Shown here piece by piece: positions 24,201 through 38,100 of a DNA stretch of 64,000 nucleotides (the first letter of the stretch is position 1; every line of letters starts with the position of its first letter). A model generated the notes under the pieces. It ran no database searches. It had not been told where the DNA came from and saw only the letters and a program-made list of their open reading frames with translations. Position numbers and translations under genes: made by a program. Source of the DNA: Auanema rhodensis (Eukaryota; Nematoda; Chromadorea; Rhabditida; Rhabditidae); NCBI GenBank assembly GCA_964057225.1, contig OZ059896.1:22998501-23062500 (forward strand), in the 5' to 3' direction.

Positions 24201-27200
24201 AATTTTTATTGATATTGGTTCATGGTAACCATGTCTTTGAAATTTACGTGAACTTTAATTTATGCTAATTAAATGTACACGTGATGTGCACTTGGTATGT
24301 AACTCGCTTCACGTGAAAGATAAAGAGATGCGGTTTTCAAAATTAGATTCCCCATGTCCATATTAGTCTAAAAACAAATTTTTATTAATATTGGTTCATG
24401 GTAACCATGTCTTTGAAATTTACGTGAACTTTAATTTATGCTAATTAAATGTACACGTGATGTGCACTTGGTATGTAACTCGCTTCACGTGAAAGATAAA
24501 GAGATGCGGTTTTCAAAATTAGATTCTCCATGTCCATATTAGTCTAAAAACAAATTTTTATTAATATTGGTTCATGGTAACCATGTCTTTGAAATTTACG
24601 TGAACTTTAATTTATGCTAATTAAATGTACACGTGATGTGCACTTGGTATGTAACTCGCTTCACGTGAAAGATAAAGAGATGCGGTTTTCAAAATTAGAT
24701 TCCCCATGTCCATATTAGTCTAAAAACAAATTTTTATTGATATTGGTTCATGGTAACCATGACTTTGAAATTTACGTGAACTTTAATTTATGCTAATTAA
24801 ATGTACACGTGATGTGCACTTGGTATGTAACTCGCTTCACGTGAAAGATAAAGAGATGCGGTTTTCAAAATTAGATTCCCCATGTTCATATTAGTCTAAA
24901 AACAAATTTTTATTAATATTGGTTCATGGTAACCATGTCTTTGAAATTTACGTGAACTTTAATTTATGCTAATTAAATGTACACGTGATGTGCACTTGGT
25001 ATGTAACTCGCTTCACGTGAAAGATAAAGAGATGCGGTTTCCAAAATTAGATTCCCCATTTCCATATTAGTCTAAAAACAAATTTTTATTAATATTGGTT
25101 CATGGTAACCATGTCTTTGAAATTTACGTGAACTTTAATTTATGCTAATTAAATGTACACGTGATGTGCACTTGGTATGTAACTCGCTTCACGTGAAAGA
25201 TAAAGAGATGCGGTTTTCAAAATTAGATTCTCCATGTCCATATTAGTCTAAAAACAAATTTTTATTAATATTGGTTCATGGTAACCATGTCTTTGAAATT
25301 TACGTGAACTTTAATTTATGCTAATTAAATGTACACGTGATGTGCACTTGGTATGTAACTCGCTTCACGTGAAAGATAAAGAGATGCGGTTTTCAAAATT
25401 AGATTCCCCATGTCCATATTAGTCTAAAAACAAATTTTTATTGATATTGGTTCATGGTAACCATGACTTTGAAATTTACGTGAACTTTAATTTATGCTAA
25501 TTAAATGTACACGTGATGTGCACTTGGTATGTAACTCGCTTCACGTGAAAGATAAAGAGATGCGGTTTTCAAAATTAGATTCCCTATGTCCATATTAGTC
25601 TAAAAACAAATTTTTATTAATATTGGTTAATGGTAACCATGTCTTTGAAATTTACGTGAACTTTAATTTATGCTAATTAAATGTACACGTGATGTGCACT
25701 TGGTATGTAACTCGCTTCACGTGAAAGATAAAGAGATGCGGTTTTCAAAATTAGATTCCCCATGTCCATATTAGTATAAAAACTAATTTTTATTAATATT
25801 GGTTCATGGTAACCATGTCTTTGAAATTTACGTGAACTTTAATTTATGCTAATTAAATGTACACGTGATGTGCACTTGGTATGTAACTCGCTTCACGTGA
25901 AAGATAAAGAGATGCGGTTTTCAAAATTAGATTCCCCATGTCCATATTAGTCTAAAAACAAATTTTTATTAATATTGGTTCATGGTAACCATGTCTTTGA
26001 AATTTACGTGAACTTTAATTTATGCTAATTAAATGTACACGTGATGTGCACTTGGTATGTAACTCGCTTCACGTGAAAGATAAAGAGATGCGGTTTTCAA
26101 AATTAGATTCCCCATGTCCATATTAGTCTAAAAACAAATTTTTATTGATATTGGTTCATGGTAACCATGACTTTGAAATTTACGTGAACTTTAATTTATG
26201 CTAATTAAATGTACACGTGATGTGCACTTGGTATGTAACTCGCTTCACGTGAAAGATAAAGAGATGCGGTTTTCAAAATTAGATTCTCCATGTCCATATT
26301 AGTCTAAAAACAAATTTTTATTAATATTGGTTCATGGTAACCATGTCTTTGAAATTTACGTGAACTTTAATTTATGCTAATTAAATGTACACGTGATGTG
26401 CACTTGGTATGTAACTCGCTTCACGTGAAAGATAAAGAGATGCGGTTTTCAAAATTAGATTCCCCATGTCCATATTAGTCTAAAAACAAATTTTTATTGA
26501 TATTGGTTCATGGTAACCATGACTTTGAAATTTACGTGAACTTTAATTTATGCTAATTAAATGTACACGTGATGTGCACTTGGTATGTAACTCGCTTCAC
26601 GTGAAAGATAAAGAGATGCGGTTTTCAAAATTAGATTCCCCATGTCCATATTAGTCTAAAAACAAATTTTTATTAATATTGGTTCATGGTAACCATGTCT
26701 TTGAAATTTACGTGAACTTTAATTTATGCTAATTAAATGTACACGTGATGTGCACTTGGTATGTAACTCGCTTCACGTGAAAGATAAAGAGATGCGGTTT
26801 TCAAAATTAGATTCCCCATGTCCATATTAGTATAAAAACAAATTTTTATTAATATTGGTTCATGGTAACCATGTCTTTGAAATTTACGTGAACTTTAATT
26901 TATGCTAATTAAATGTACACGTGATGTGCACTTGGTATGTAACTCGCTTCACATGAAAGATAAAGAGATGCGGTTTTCAAAATTAGATTCCCCATGTCCA
27001 TATTAGTCTAAAAACAAATTTTTATTAATATTGGTTCATGGTAACCATGTCTTTGAAATTTACGTGAACTTTAATTTATGCTAATTAAATGTACACGTGA
27101 TGTGCACTTGGTATGTAACTCGCTTCACGTGAAAGATAAAGAGATGCGGTTTTCAAAATTAGATTCCCCATGTCCATATTAGTCTAAAAACAAATTTTTA

Positions 27201-28429
27201 TTGATATTGGTTCATGGTAACCATGACTTTGAAATTTACGTGAACTTTAATTTATGCTAATTAAATGTACACGTGATGTGCACTTGGTATGTAACTCGCT
27301 TCACGTGAAAGATAAAGAGATGCGGTTTTCAAAATTAGATTCCCCATTTCCATATTAGTCTAAAAACAAATTTTTATTAATATTGGTTCATGGTAACCAT
27401 GTCTTTGAAATTTACGTGAACTTTAATTTATGCTAATTAAATGTACACGTGATGTGCACTTGGTATGTAACTCGCTTCACGTGAAAGATAAAGAGATGCG
27501 GTTTTCAAAATTAGATTCCCCATGTCCATATTAGTCTAAAAACAAATTTTTATTGATATTGGTTCATGGTAACCATGATTTTGATATTTACGTGAACTTT
27601 AATTTATGCTAATTAAATGTACACGTGATGTGAACTTGGTATGTAACTCGCTTCACGTGAAAGATAAAGAAATGCGGTTTTCAAAATTAGATTCCCCATG
27701 TCCATATTAGTCTAAAAACAAATTTTTATTGATATTGGTTCATGGTAACCATGACTTTGAAATTTACGTGAACTTTAATTTATGCTAATTAAATGTACAC
27801 GTGATGTGCACTTGGTATGTAACTCGCTTCACGTGAAAGATAAAGAGATGCGGTTTCCAAAATTAGATTCCCCATTTCCATATTAGTCTAAAAACAAATT
27901 TTTATTAATATTGGTTCATGGTAACCATGTCTTTGAAATTTACGTGAACTTTAATTTATGCTAATTAAATGTACACGTGATGTGCACTTGGTATGTAACT
28001 CGCTTCACGTGAAAGATAAAGAAATGCGGTTTTCGAAATTAGATTCCCCATGTCCATATTAGTCTAAAAACAAATTTTTATTAATATTGGTTCATGGTAA
28101 CCATGTCTTTGAAATTTACGTGAACTTTAATTTATGCTAATTAAATGTACACGTGATGTGCACTTGGTATGTAACTCGCTTCACGTGAAAGATAAAGAGA
28201 TGCGGTTTTCAAAATTAGATTCCCCATGTCCATATTAGTCTAAAAACAAATTTTTATTGATATTGGTTCATGGTAACCATGACTTTGAAATTTACGTGAA
28301 CTTTAATTTATGCTAATTAAATGTACACGTGATGTGCACTTGGTATGTAACTCGCTTCACGTGAAAGATAAAGAGATGCGGTTTTCAAAATTAGATTCCC
28401 CATGTCCATATTAGTCTAAAAACAAATTT

Positions 28430-30180
28430 TTATCGATATTGGTTCATGGTAACCATGACTTTGAAATTTACGTGAACTTTAATTTATGCTAATTAAATGT
28501 ACACGTGATGTGCACTTGGTATGTAACTCGCTTCACGTGAAAGATAAAGAGATGCGGTTTTCAAAATTAGATTCCCCATGTCCATATTAGTCTAAAAACA
28601 AATTTTTATTAATATTGGTTCATGGTAACCATGTCTTTGAAATTTACGTGAACTTTAATTTATGCTAATTAAATGTACACGTGATGTGCACTTGGTATGT
28701 AACTCGCTTCACGTGAAAGATAAAGAGATGCGGTTTTCAAAATTAGATTCCCCATGTCCATATTAGTCTAAAAACAAATTTTTATTAATATTGGTTCATG
28801 GTAACCATGTCTTTGAAATTTACGTGAACTTTAATTTATGCTAATTAAATGTACACGTGATGTGCACTTGGTATGTAACTCGCTTCACGTGAAAGATAAA
28901 GAGATGCGGTTTTCAAAATTAGATTCCCCATGTCCATATTAGTCTAAAAACAAATTTTTATTAATATTGGTTCATGGTAACCATGTCTTTGAAATTTACG
29001 TGAACTTTAATTTATGCTAATTAAATGTACACGTGATGTGCACTTGGTATGTAACTCGCTTCACGTAAAAGATAAAAAGATGCGGTTTTCAAAATTAGAT
29101 TCCCCATGTCCATATTAGTCTAAAAACAAATTTTTATTGATATTGGTTCATGGTAACCATGATTTTGAAATTTACGTGAACTTTAATTTATGCTAATTAA
29201 ATGTACACGTGATGTGCACTTGATATGTAACTCGCTTCACGTGAAAGATAAAGAAATGCGGTTTTCAAAATTAGATTCCCCATGTCCATTTTAGTCTAAA
29301 AACAAATTTTTATTGATATTGGTTCATGGTAACCATGACTTTGAAATTTACGTGAACTTTAATTTATGCTAATTAAATGTACACGTGATGTGCACTTGGT
29401 ATGTAACTCGCTTCACGTGAAAGATAAAGAGATGCGGTTTTCAAAATTAGATTCCCCATGTCCATATTAGTCTAAAAACAAATTTTTATTAATATTGGTT
29501 CATGGTAACCATGTCTTTGAAATTTACGTGAACTTTAATTTATGCTAATTAAATGTACACGTGATGTGCACTTGGTATGTAACTCGCTTCACGTGAAAGA
29601 TAAAGAGATGCGGTTTTCAAAATTAGATTCCCCATGTCCATATTAGTCTAAAAACAAATTTTTATTAATATTGGTTCATGGTAACCATGTCTTTGAAATT
29701 TACGTGAACTTTAATTTATGCTAATTAAATGTACACGTGATGTGCACTTGGTATGTAACTCGCTTCACGTGAAAGATAAAGAGATGCGGTTTTCAAAATT
29801 AGATTCCCCATGTCCATATTAGTCTAAAAACAAATTTTTATTAATATTGGTTCATGGTAACCATGTCTTTGAAATTTACGTGAACTTTAATTTATGCTAA
29901 TTAAATGTACACGTGATGTGCACTTGGTATGTAACTCGCTTCACGTAAAAGATAAAAAGATGCGGTTTTCAAAATTAGATTCCCCATGTCCATATTAGTC
30001 TAAAAACAAATTTTTATTGATATTGGTTCATGGTAACCATGATTTTGAAATTTACGTGAACTTTAATTTATGCTAATTAAATGTACACGTGATGTGCACT
30101 TGATATGTAACTCGCTTCACGTGAAAGATAAAGAAATGCGGTTTTCAAAATTAGATTCCCCATGTCCATTTTAGTCTAAA
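28430..30180 (+). repeat. Tandem 5-monomer (880-bp) duplication
   Basis: The module A, A, A, aaaag/aaaaag hybrid with gattttgaaa, then cttgatatg with cattttag, occurs twice in a row. Markers repeat 880 bp apart: the aaaag/aaaaag sites at 29061 and 29941, and tgatatg at 29221 and 30101. Single copies of the same module recur near 33093, 35909 and 38901. Confidence 0.75.
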
Positions 30181-33100
30181 AACAAATTTTTATTGATATT
30201 GGTTCATGGTAACCATGACTTTGAAATTTACGTGAACTTTAATTTATGCTAATTAAATGTACACGTGATGTGCACTTGGTATGTAACTCGCTTCACGTGA
30301 AAGATAAAGAGATGCGGTTTTCAAAATTAGATTCCCCATGTCCATATTAGTCTAAAAACAAATTTTTATTAATATTGGTTCATGGTAACCATGTCTTTGA
30401 AATTTACGTGAACTTTAATTTATGCTAATTAAATGTACACGTGATGTGCACTTGGTATGTAACTCGCTTCACGTGAAAGATAAAGAGATGCGGTTTTCAA
30501 AATTAGATTCCCCATGTCCATATTAGTCTAAAAACAAATTTTTATTGATATTGGTTCATGGTAACCATGTCTTTGAAATTTACGTGAACTTTAATTTATG
30601 CTAATTAAATGTACACGTGATGTGCACTTGGTATGTAACTCGCTTCACGTGAAAGATAAAGAGATGCGGTTTTCAAAATTAGATTCCCCATGTCCATATT
30701 AGTCTAAAAACAAATTTTTATTAATATTGGTTCATGGTAACCATGTCTTTGAAATTTACGTGAACTTTAATTTATGCTAATTAAATGTACACATGATGTG
30801 CACTTGGTATGTAACTCGCTTCACGTGAAAGATAAAGAGATGCGGTTTTCAAAATTAGATTCTCCATGTCCATATTAGTCTAAAAACAAATTTTTATTAA
30901 TATTGGTTCATGGTAACCATGTCTTTGAAATTTACGTGAACTTTAATTTATGCTAATTAAATGTACACGTGATGTGCACTTGGTATGTAACTCGCTTCAC
31001 GTGAAAGATAAAGAGATGCGGTTTTCAAAATTAGATTCCCCATGTCCATATTAGTCTAAAAACAAATTTTTATTGATATTGGTTCATGGTAACCATGACT
31101 TTGAAATTTACGTGAACTTTAATTTATGCTAATTAAATGTACACGTGATGTGCACTTGGTATGTAACTCGCTTCACGTGAAAGATAAAGAGATGCGGTTT
31201 TCAAAATTAGATTCCCCATTTCCATATTAGTCTAAAAACAAATTTTTATTAATATTGGTTCATGGTAACCATGTCTTTGAAATTTACGTGAACTTTAATT
31301 TATGCTAATTAAATGTACACGTGATGTGCACTTGGTATGTAACTCGCTTCACGTGAAAGATAAAGAGATGCGGTTTTCAAAATTAGATTCCCCATGTCCA
31401 TATTAGTCTAAAAACAAATTTTTATTGATATTGGTTCATGGTAACCATGATTTTGATATTTACGTGAACTTTAATTTATGCTAATTAAATGTACACGTGA
31501 TGTGAACTTGGTATGTAACTCGCTTCACGTGAAAGATAAAGAAATGCGGTTTTCAAAATTAGATTCCCCATGTCCATATTAGTCTAAAAACAAATTTTTA
31601 TTGATATTGGTTCATGGTAACCATGACTTTGAAATTTACGTGAACTTTAATTTATGCTAATTAAATGTACACGTGATGTGCACTTGGTATGTAACTCGCT
31701 TCACGTGAAAGATAAAGAGATGCGGTTTCCAAAATTAGATTCCCCATTTCCATATTAGTCTAAAAACAAATTTTTATTAATATTGGTTCATGGTAACCAT
31801 GTCTTTGAAATTTACGTGAACTTTAATTTATGCTAATTAAATGTACACGTGATGTGCACTTGGTATGTAACTCGCTTCACGTGAAAGATAAAGAAATGCG
31901 GTTTTCGAAATTAGATTCCCCATGTCCATATTAGTCTAAAAACAAATTTTTATTAATATTGGTTCATGGTAACCATGTCTTTGAAATTTACGTGAACTTT
32001 AATTTATGCTAATTAAATGTACACGTGATGTGCACTTGGTATGTAACTCGCTTCACGTGAAAGATAAAGAGATGCGGTTTTCAAAATTAGATTCCCCATG
32101 TCCATATTAGTCTAAAAACAAATTTTTATTGATATTGGTTCATGGTAACCATGACTTTGAAATTTACGTGAACTTTAATTTATGCTAATTAAATGTACAC
32201 GTGATGTGCACTTGGTATGTAACTCGCTTCACGTGAAAGATAAAGAGATGCGGTTTTCAAAATTAGATTCCCCATGTCCATATTAGTCTAAAAACAAATT
32301 TTTATTGATATTGGTTCATGGTAACCATGACTTTGAAATTTACGTGAACTTTAATTTATGCTAATTAAATGTACACGTGATGTGCACTTGGTATGTAACT
32401 CGCTTCACGTGAAAGATAAAGAGATGCGGTTTTCAAAATTAGATTCCCCATGTCCATATTAGTCTAAAAACAAATTTTTATTAATATTGGTTCATGGTAA
32501 CCATGTCTTTGAAATTTACGTGAACTTTAATTTATGCTAATTAAATGTACACGTGATGTGCACTTGGTATGTAACTCGCTTCACGTGAAAGATAAAGAGA
32601 TGCGGTTTTCAAAATTAGATTCCCCATGTCCATATTAGTCTAAAAACAAATTTTTATTAATATTGGTTCATGGTAACCATGTCTTTGAAATTTACGTGAA
32701 CTTTAATTTATGCTAATTAAATGTACACGTGATGTGCACTTGGTATGTAACTCGCTTCACGTGAAAGATAAAGAGATGCGGTTTTCAAAATTAGATTCCC
32801 CATGTCCATATTAGTCTAAAAACAAATTTTTATTAATATTGGTTCATGGTAACCATGTCTTTGAAATTTACGTGAACTTTAATTTATGCTAATTAAATGT
32901 ACACGTGATGTGCACTTGGTATGTAACTCGCTTCACGTAAAAGATAAAAAGATGCGGTTTTCAAAATTAGATTCCCCATGTCCATATTAGTCTAAAAACA
33001 AATTTTTATTGATATTGGTTCATGGTAACCATGATTTTGAAATTTACGTGAACTTTAATTTATGCTAATTAAATGTACACGTGATGTGCACTTGATATGT

Positions 33101-34700
33101 AACTCGCTTCACGTGAAAGATAAAGAAATGCGGTTTTCAAAATTAGATTCCCCATGTCCATTTTAGTCTAAAAACAAATTTTTATTGATATTGGTTCATG
33201 GTAACCATGACTTTGAAATTTACGTGAACTTTAATTTATGCTAATTAAATGTACACGTGATGTGCACTTGGTATGTAACTCGCTTCACGTGAAAGATAAA
33301 GAGATGCGGTTTTCAAAATTAGATTCCCCATGTCCATATTAGTCTAAAAACAAATTTTTATTGATATTGGTTCATGGTAACCATGTCTTTGAAATTTACG
33401 TGAACTTTAATTTATGCTAATTAAATGTACACGTGATGTGCACTTGGTATGTAACTCGCTTCACGTGAAAGATAAAGAGATGCGGTTTTCAAAATTAGAT
33501 TCCCCATGTCCATATTAGTCTAAAAACAAATTTTTATTAATATTGGTTCATGGTAACCATGTCTTTGAAATTTACGTGAACTTTAATTTATGCTAATTAA
33601 ATGTACACGTGATGTGCACTTGGTATGTAACTCGCTTCACGTGAAAGATAAAGAGATGCGGTTTTCAAAATTAGATTCTCCATGTCCATATTAGTCTAAA
33701 AACAAATTTTTATTAATATTGGTTCATGGTAACCATGTCTTTGAAATTTACGTGAACTTTAATTTATGCTAATTAAATGTACACGTGATGTGCACTTGGT
33801 ATGTAACTCGCTTCACGTGAAAGATAAAGAGATGCGGTTTTCAAAATTAGATTCCCCATGTCCATATTAGTCTAAAAACAAATTTTTATTGATATTGGTT
33901 CATGGTAACCATGACTTTGAAATTTACGTGAACTTTAATTTATGCTAATTAAATGTACACGTGATGTGCACTTGGTATGTAACTCGCTTCACGTGAAAGA
34001 TAAAGAGATGCGGTTTTCAAAATTAGATTCCCCATGTTCATATTAGTCTAAAAACAAATTTTTATTAATATTGGTTCATGGTAACCATGTCTTTGAAATT
34101 TACGTGAACTTTAATTTATGCTAATTAAATGTACACGTGATGTGCACTTGGTATGTAACTCGCTTCACGTGAAAGATAAAGAGATGCGGTTTCCAAAATT
34201 AGATTCCCCATTTCCATATTAGTCTAAAAACAAATTTTTATTAATATTGGTTCATGGTAACCATGTCTTTGAAATTTACGTGAACTTTAATTTATGCTAA
34301 TTAAATGTACACGTGATGTGCACTTGGTATGTAACTCGCTTCACGTGAAAGATAAAGAAATGCGTTTTTCAAAATTAGATTCCCCATGTCCATTTTAGTC
34401 TAAAAACAAATTTTTATTGATATTGGTTCATGGTAACCATGACTTTGAAATTTACGTGAACTTTAATTTATGCTAATTAAATGTACACGTGATGTGCACT
34501 TGGTATGTAACTCGCTTCACGTGAAAGATAAAGAGATGCGGTTTTCAAAATTAGATTCTCCATGTCCATATTAGTCTAAAAACAAATTTTTATTAATATT
34601 GGTTCATGGTAACCATGTCTTTGAAATTTACGTGAACTTTAATTTATGCTAATTAAATGTACACGTGATGTGCACTTGGTATGTAACTCGCTTCACGTGA
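29340..34700 (+). repeat. 5.4-kb segmental duplication within the array, copy 1
   Basis: Every marked monomer from about 29.3 to 34.7 kb has a partner exactly 5,808 bp (33 monomers) downstream: tgatatg 30101/35909 and 33093/38901, CACATG 30788/36596, gattttgatatt 31449/37257, cgtttttc near 34355/40163, ctcc near 34558/40366. The match fails at 29221 (no partner at 35029) and beyond about 34700 (cgtttttc there, cggttttc in the partner). Confidence 0.85.
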
Positions 34701-35149
34701 AAGATAAAGAAATGCGTTTTTCAAAATTAGATTCCCCATGTCCATATTAGTCTAAAAACAAATTTTTATTAATATTGGTTCATGGTAACCATGTCTTTGA
34801 AATTTACGTGAACTTTAATTTATGCTAATTAAATGTACACGTGATGTGCACTTGGTATGTAACTCGCTTCACGTGAAAGATAAAGAGATGCGGTTTTCAA
34901 AATTAGATTCCCCATGTCCATATTAGTCTAAAAACAAATTTTTATTAATATTGGTTCATGGTAACCATGTCTTTGAAATTTACGTGAACTTTAATTTATG
35001 CTAATTAAATGTACACGTGATGTGCACTTGGTATGTAACTCGCTTCACGTGAAAGATAAAGAGATGCGGTTTTCAAAATTAGATTCCCCATGTCCATATT
35101 AGTCTAAAAACAAATTTTTATCGATATTGGTTCATGGTAACCATGACTT

Positions 35150-38100
35150 TGAAATTTACGTGAACTTTAATTTATGCTAATTAAATGTACACGTGATGTG
35201 CACTTGGTATGTAACTCGCTTCACGTGAAAGATAAAGAGATGCGGTTTTCAAAATTAGATTCCCCATGTCCATATTAGTCTAAAAACAAATTTTTATTAA
35301 TATTGGTTCATGGTAACCATGTCTTTGAAATTTACGTGAACTTTAATTTATGCTAATTAAATGTACACGTGATGTGCACTTGGTATGTAACTCGCTTCAC
35401 GTGAAAGATAAAGAGATGCGGTTTTCAAAATTAGATTCCCCATGTCCATATTAGTCTAAAAACAAATTTTTATTAATATTGGTTCATGGTAACCATGTCT
35501 TTGAAATTTACGTGAACTTTAATTTATGCTAATTAAATGTACACGTGATGTGCACTTGGTATGTAACTCGCTTCACGTGAAAGATAAAGAGATGCGGTTT
35601 TCAAAATTAGATTCCCCATGTCCATATTAGTCTAAAAACAAATTTTTATTAATATTGGTTCATGGTAACCATGTCTTTGAAATTTACGTGAACTTTAATT
35701 TATGCTAATTAAATGTACACGTGATGTGCACTTGGTATGTAACTCGCTTCACGTAAAAGATAAAAAGATGCGGTTTTCAAAATTAGATTCCCCATGTCCA
35801 TATTAGTCTAAAAACAAATTTTTATTGATATTGGTTCATGGTAACCATGATTTTGAAATTTACGTGAACTTTAATTTATGCTAATTAAATGTACACGTGA
35901 TGTGCACTTGATATGTAACTCGCTTCACGTGAAAGATAAAGAAATGCGGTTTTCAAAATTAGATTCCCCATGTCCATTTTAGTCTAAAAACAAATTTTTA
36001 TTGATATTGGTTCATGGTAACCATGACTTTGAAATTTACGTGAACTTTAATTTATGCTAATTAAATGTACACGTGATGTGCACTTGGTATGTAACTCGCT
36101 TCACGTGAAAGATAAAGAGATGCGGTTTTCAAAATTAGATTCCCCATGTCCATATTAGTCTAAAAACAAATTTTTATTAATATTGGTTCATGGTAACCAT
36201 GTCTTTGAAATTTACGTGAACTTTAATTTATGCTAATTAAATGTACACGTGATGTGCACTTGGTATGTAACTCGCTTCACGTGAAAGATAAAGAGATGCG
36301 GTTTTCAAAATTAGATTCCCCATGTCCATATTAGTCTAAAAACAAATTTTTATTGATATTGGTTCATGGTAACCATGTCTTTGAAATTTACGTGAACTTT
36401 AATTTATGCTAATTAAATGTACACGTGATGTGCACTTGGTATGTAACTCGCTTCACGTGAAAGATAAAGAGATGCGGTTTTCAAAATTAGATTCCCCATG
36501 TCCATATTAGTCTAAAAACAAATTTTTATTAATATTGGTTCATGGTAACCATGTCTTTGAAATTTACGTGAACTTTAATTTATGCTAATTAAATGTACAC
36601 ATGATGTGCACTTGGTATGTAACTCGCTTCACGTGAAAGATAAAGAGATGCGGTTTTCAAAATTAGATTCTCCATGTCCATATTAGTCTAAAAACAAATT
36701 TTTATTAATATTGGTTCATGGTAACCATGTCTTTGAAATTTACGTGAACTTTAATTTATGCTAATTAAATGTACACGTGATGTGCACTTGGTATGTAACT
36801 CGCTTCACGTGAAAGATAAAGAGATGCGGTTTTCAAAATTAGATTCCCCATGTCCATATTAGTCTAAAAACAAATTTTTATTGATATTGGTTCATGGTAA
36901 CCATGACTTTGAAATTTACGTGAACTTTAATTTATGCTAATTAAATGTACACGTGATGTGCACTTGGTATGTAACTCGCTTCACGTGAAAGATAAAGAGA
37001 TGCGGTTTTCAAAATTAGATTCCCCATTTCCATATTAGTCTAAAAACAAATTTTTATTAATATTGGTTCATGGTAACCATGTCTTTGAAATTTACGTGAA
37101 CTTTAATTTATGCTAATTAAATGTACACGTGATGTGCACTTGGTATGTAACTCGCTTCACGTGAAAGATAAAGAGATGCGGTTTTCAAAATTAGATTCCC
37201 CATGTCCATATTAGTCTAAAAACAAATTTTTATTGATATTGGTTCATGGTAACCATGATTTTGATATTTACGTGAACTTTAATTTATGCTAATTAAATGT
37301 ACACGTGATGTGAACTTGGTATGTAACTCGCTTCACGTGAAAGATAAAGAAATGCGGTTTTCAAAATTAGATTCCCCATGTCCATATTAGTCTAAAAACA
37401 AATTTTTATTGATATTGGTTCATGGTAACCATGACTTTGAAATTTACGTGAACTTTAATTTATGCTAATTAAATGTACACGTGATGTGCACTTGGTATGT
37501 AACTCGCTTCACGTGAAAGATAAAGAGATGCGGTTTCCAAAATTAGATTCCCCATTTCCATATTAGTCTAAAAACAAATTTTTATTAATATTGGTTCATG
37601 GTAACCATGTCTTTGAAATTTACGTGAACTTTAATTTATGCTAATTAAATGTACACGTGATGTGCACTTGGTATGTAACTCGCTTCACGTGAAAGATAAA
37701 GAAATGCGGTTTTCGAAATTAGATTCCCCATGTCCATATTAGTCTAAAAACAAATTTTTATTAATATTGGTTCATGGTAACCATGTCTTTGAAATTTACG
37801 TGAACTTTAATTTATGCTAATTAAATGTACACGTGATGTGCACTTGGTATGTAACTCGCTTCACGTGAAAGATAAAGAGATGCGGTTTTCAAAATTAGAT
37901 TCCCCATGTCCATATTAGTCTAAAAACAAATTTTTATTGATATTGGTTCATGGTAACCATGACTTTGAAATTTACGTGAACTTTAATTTATGCTAATTAA
38001 ATGTACACGTGATGTGCACTTGGTATGTAACTCGCTTCACGTGAAAGATAAAGAGATGCGGTTTTCAAAATTAGATTCCCCATGTCCATATTAGTCTAAA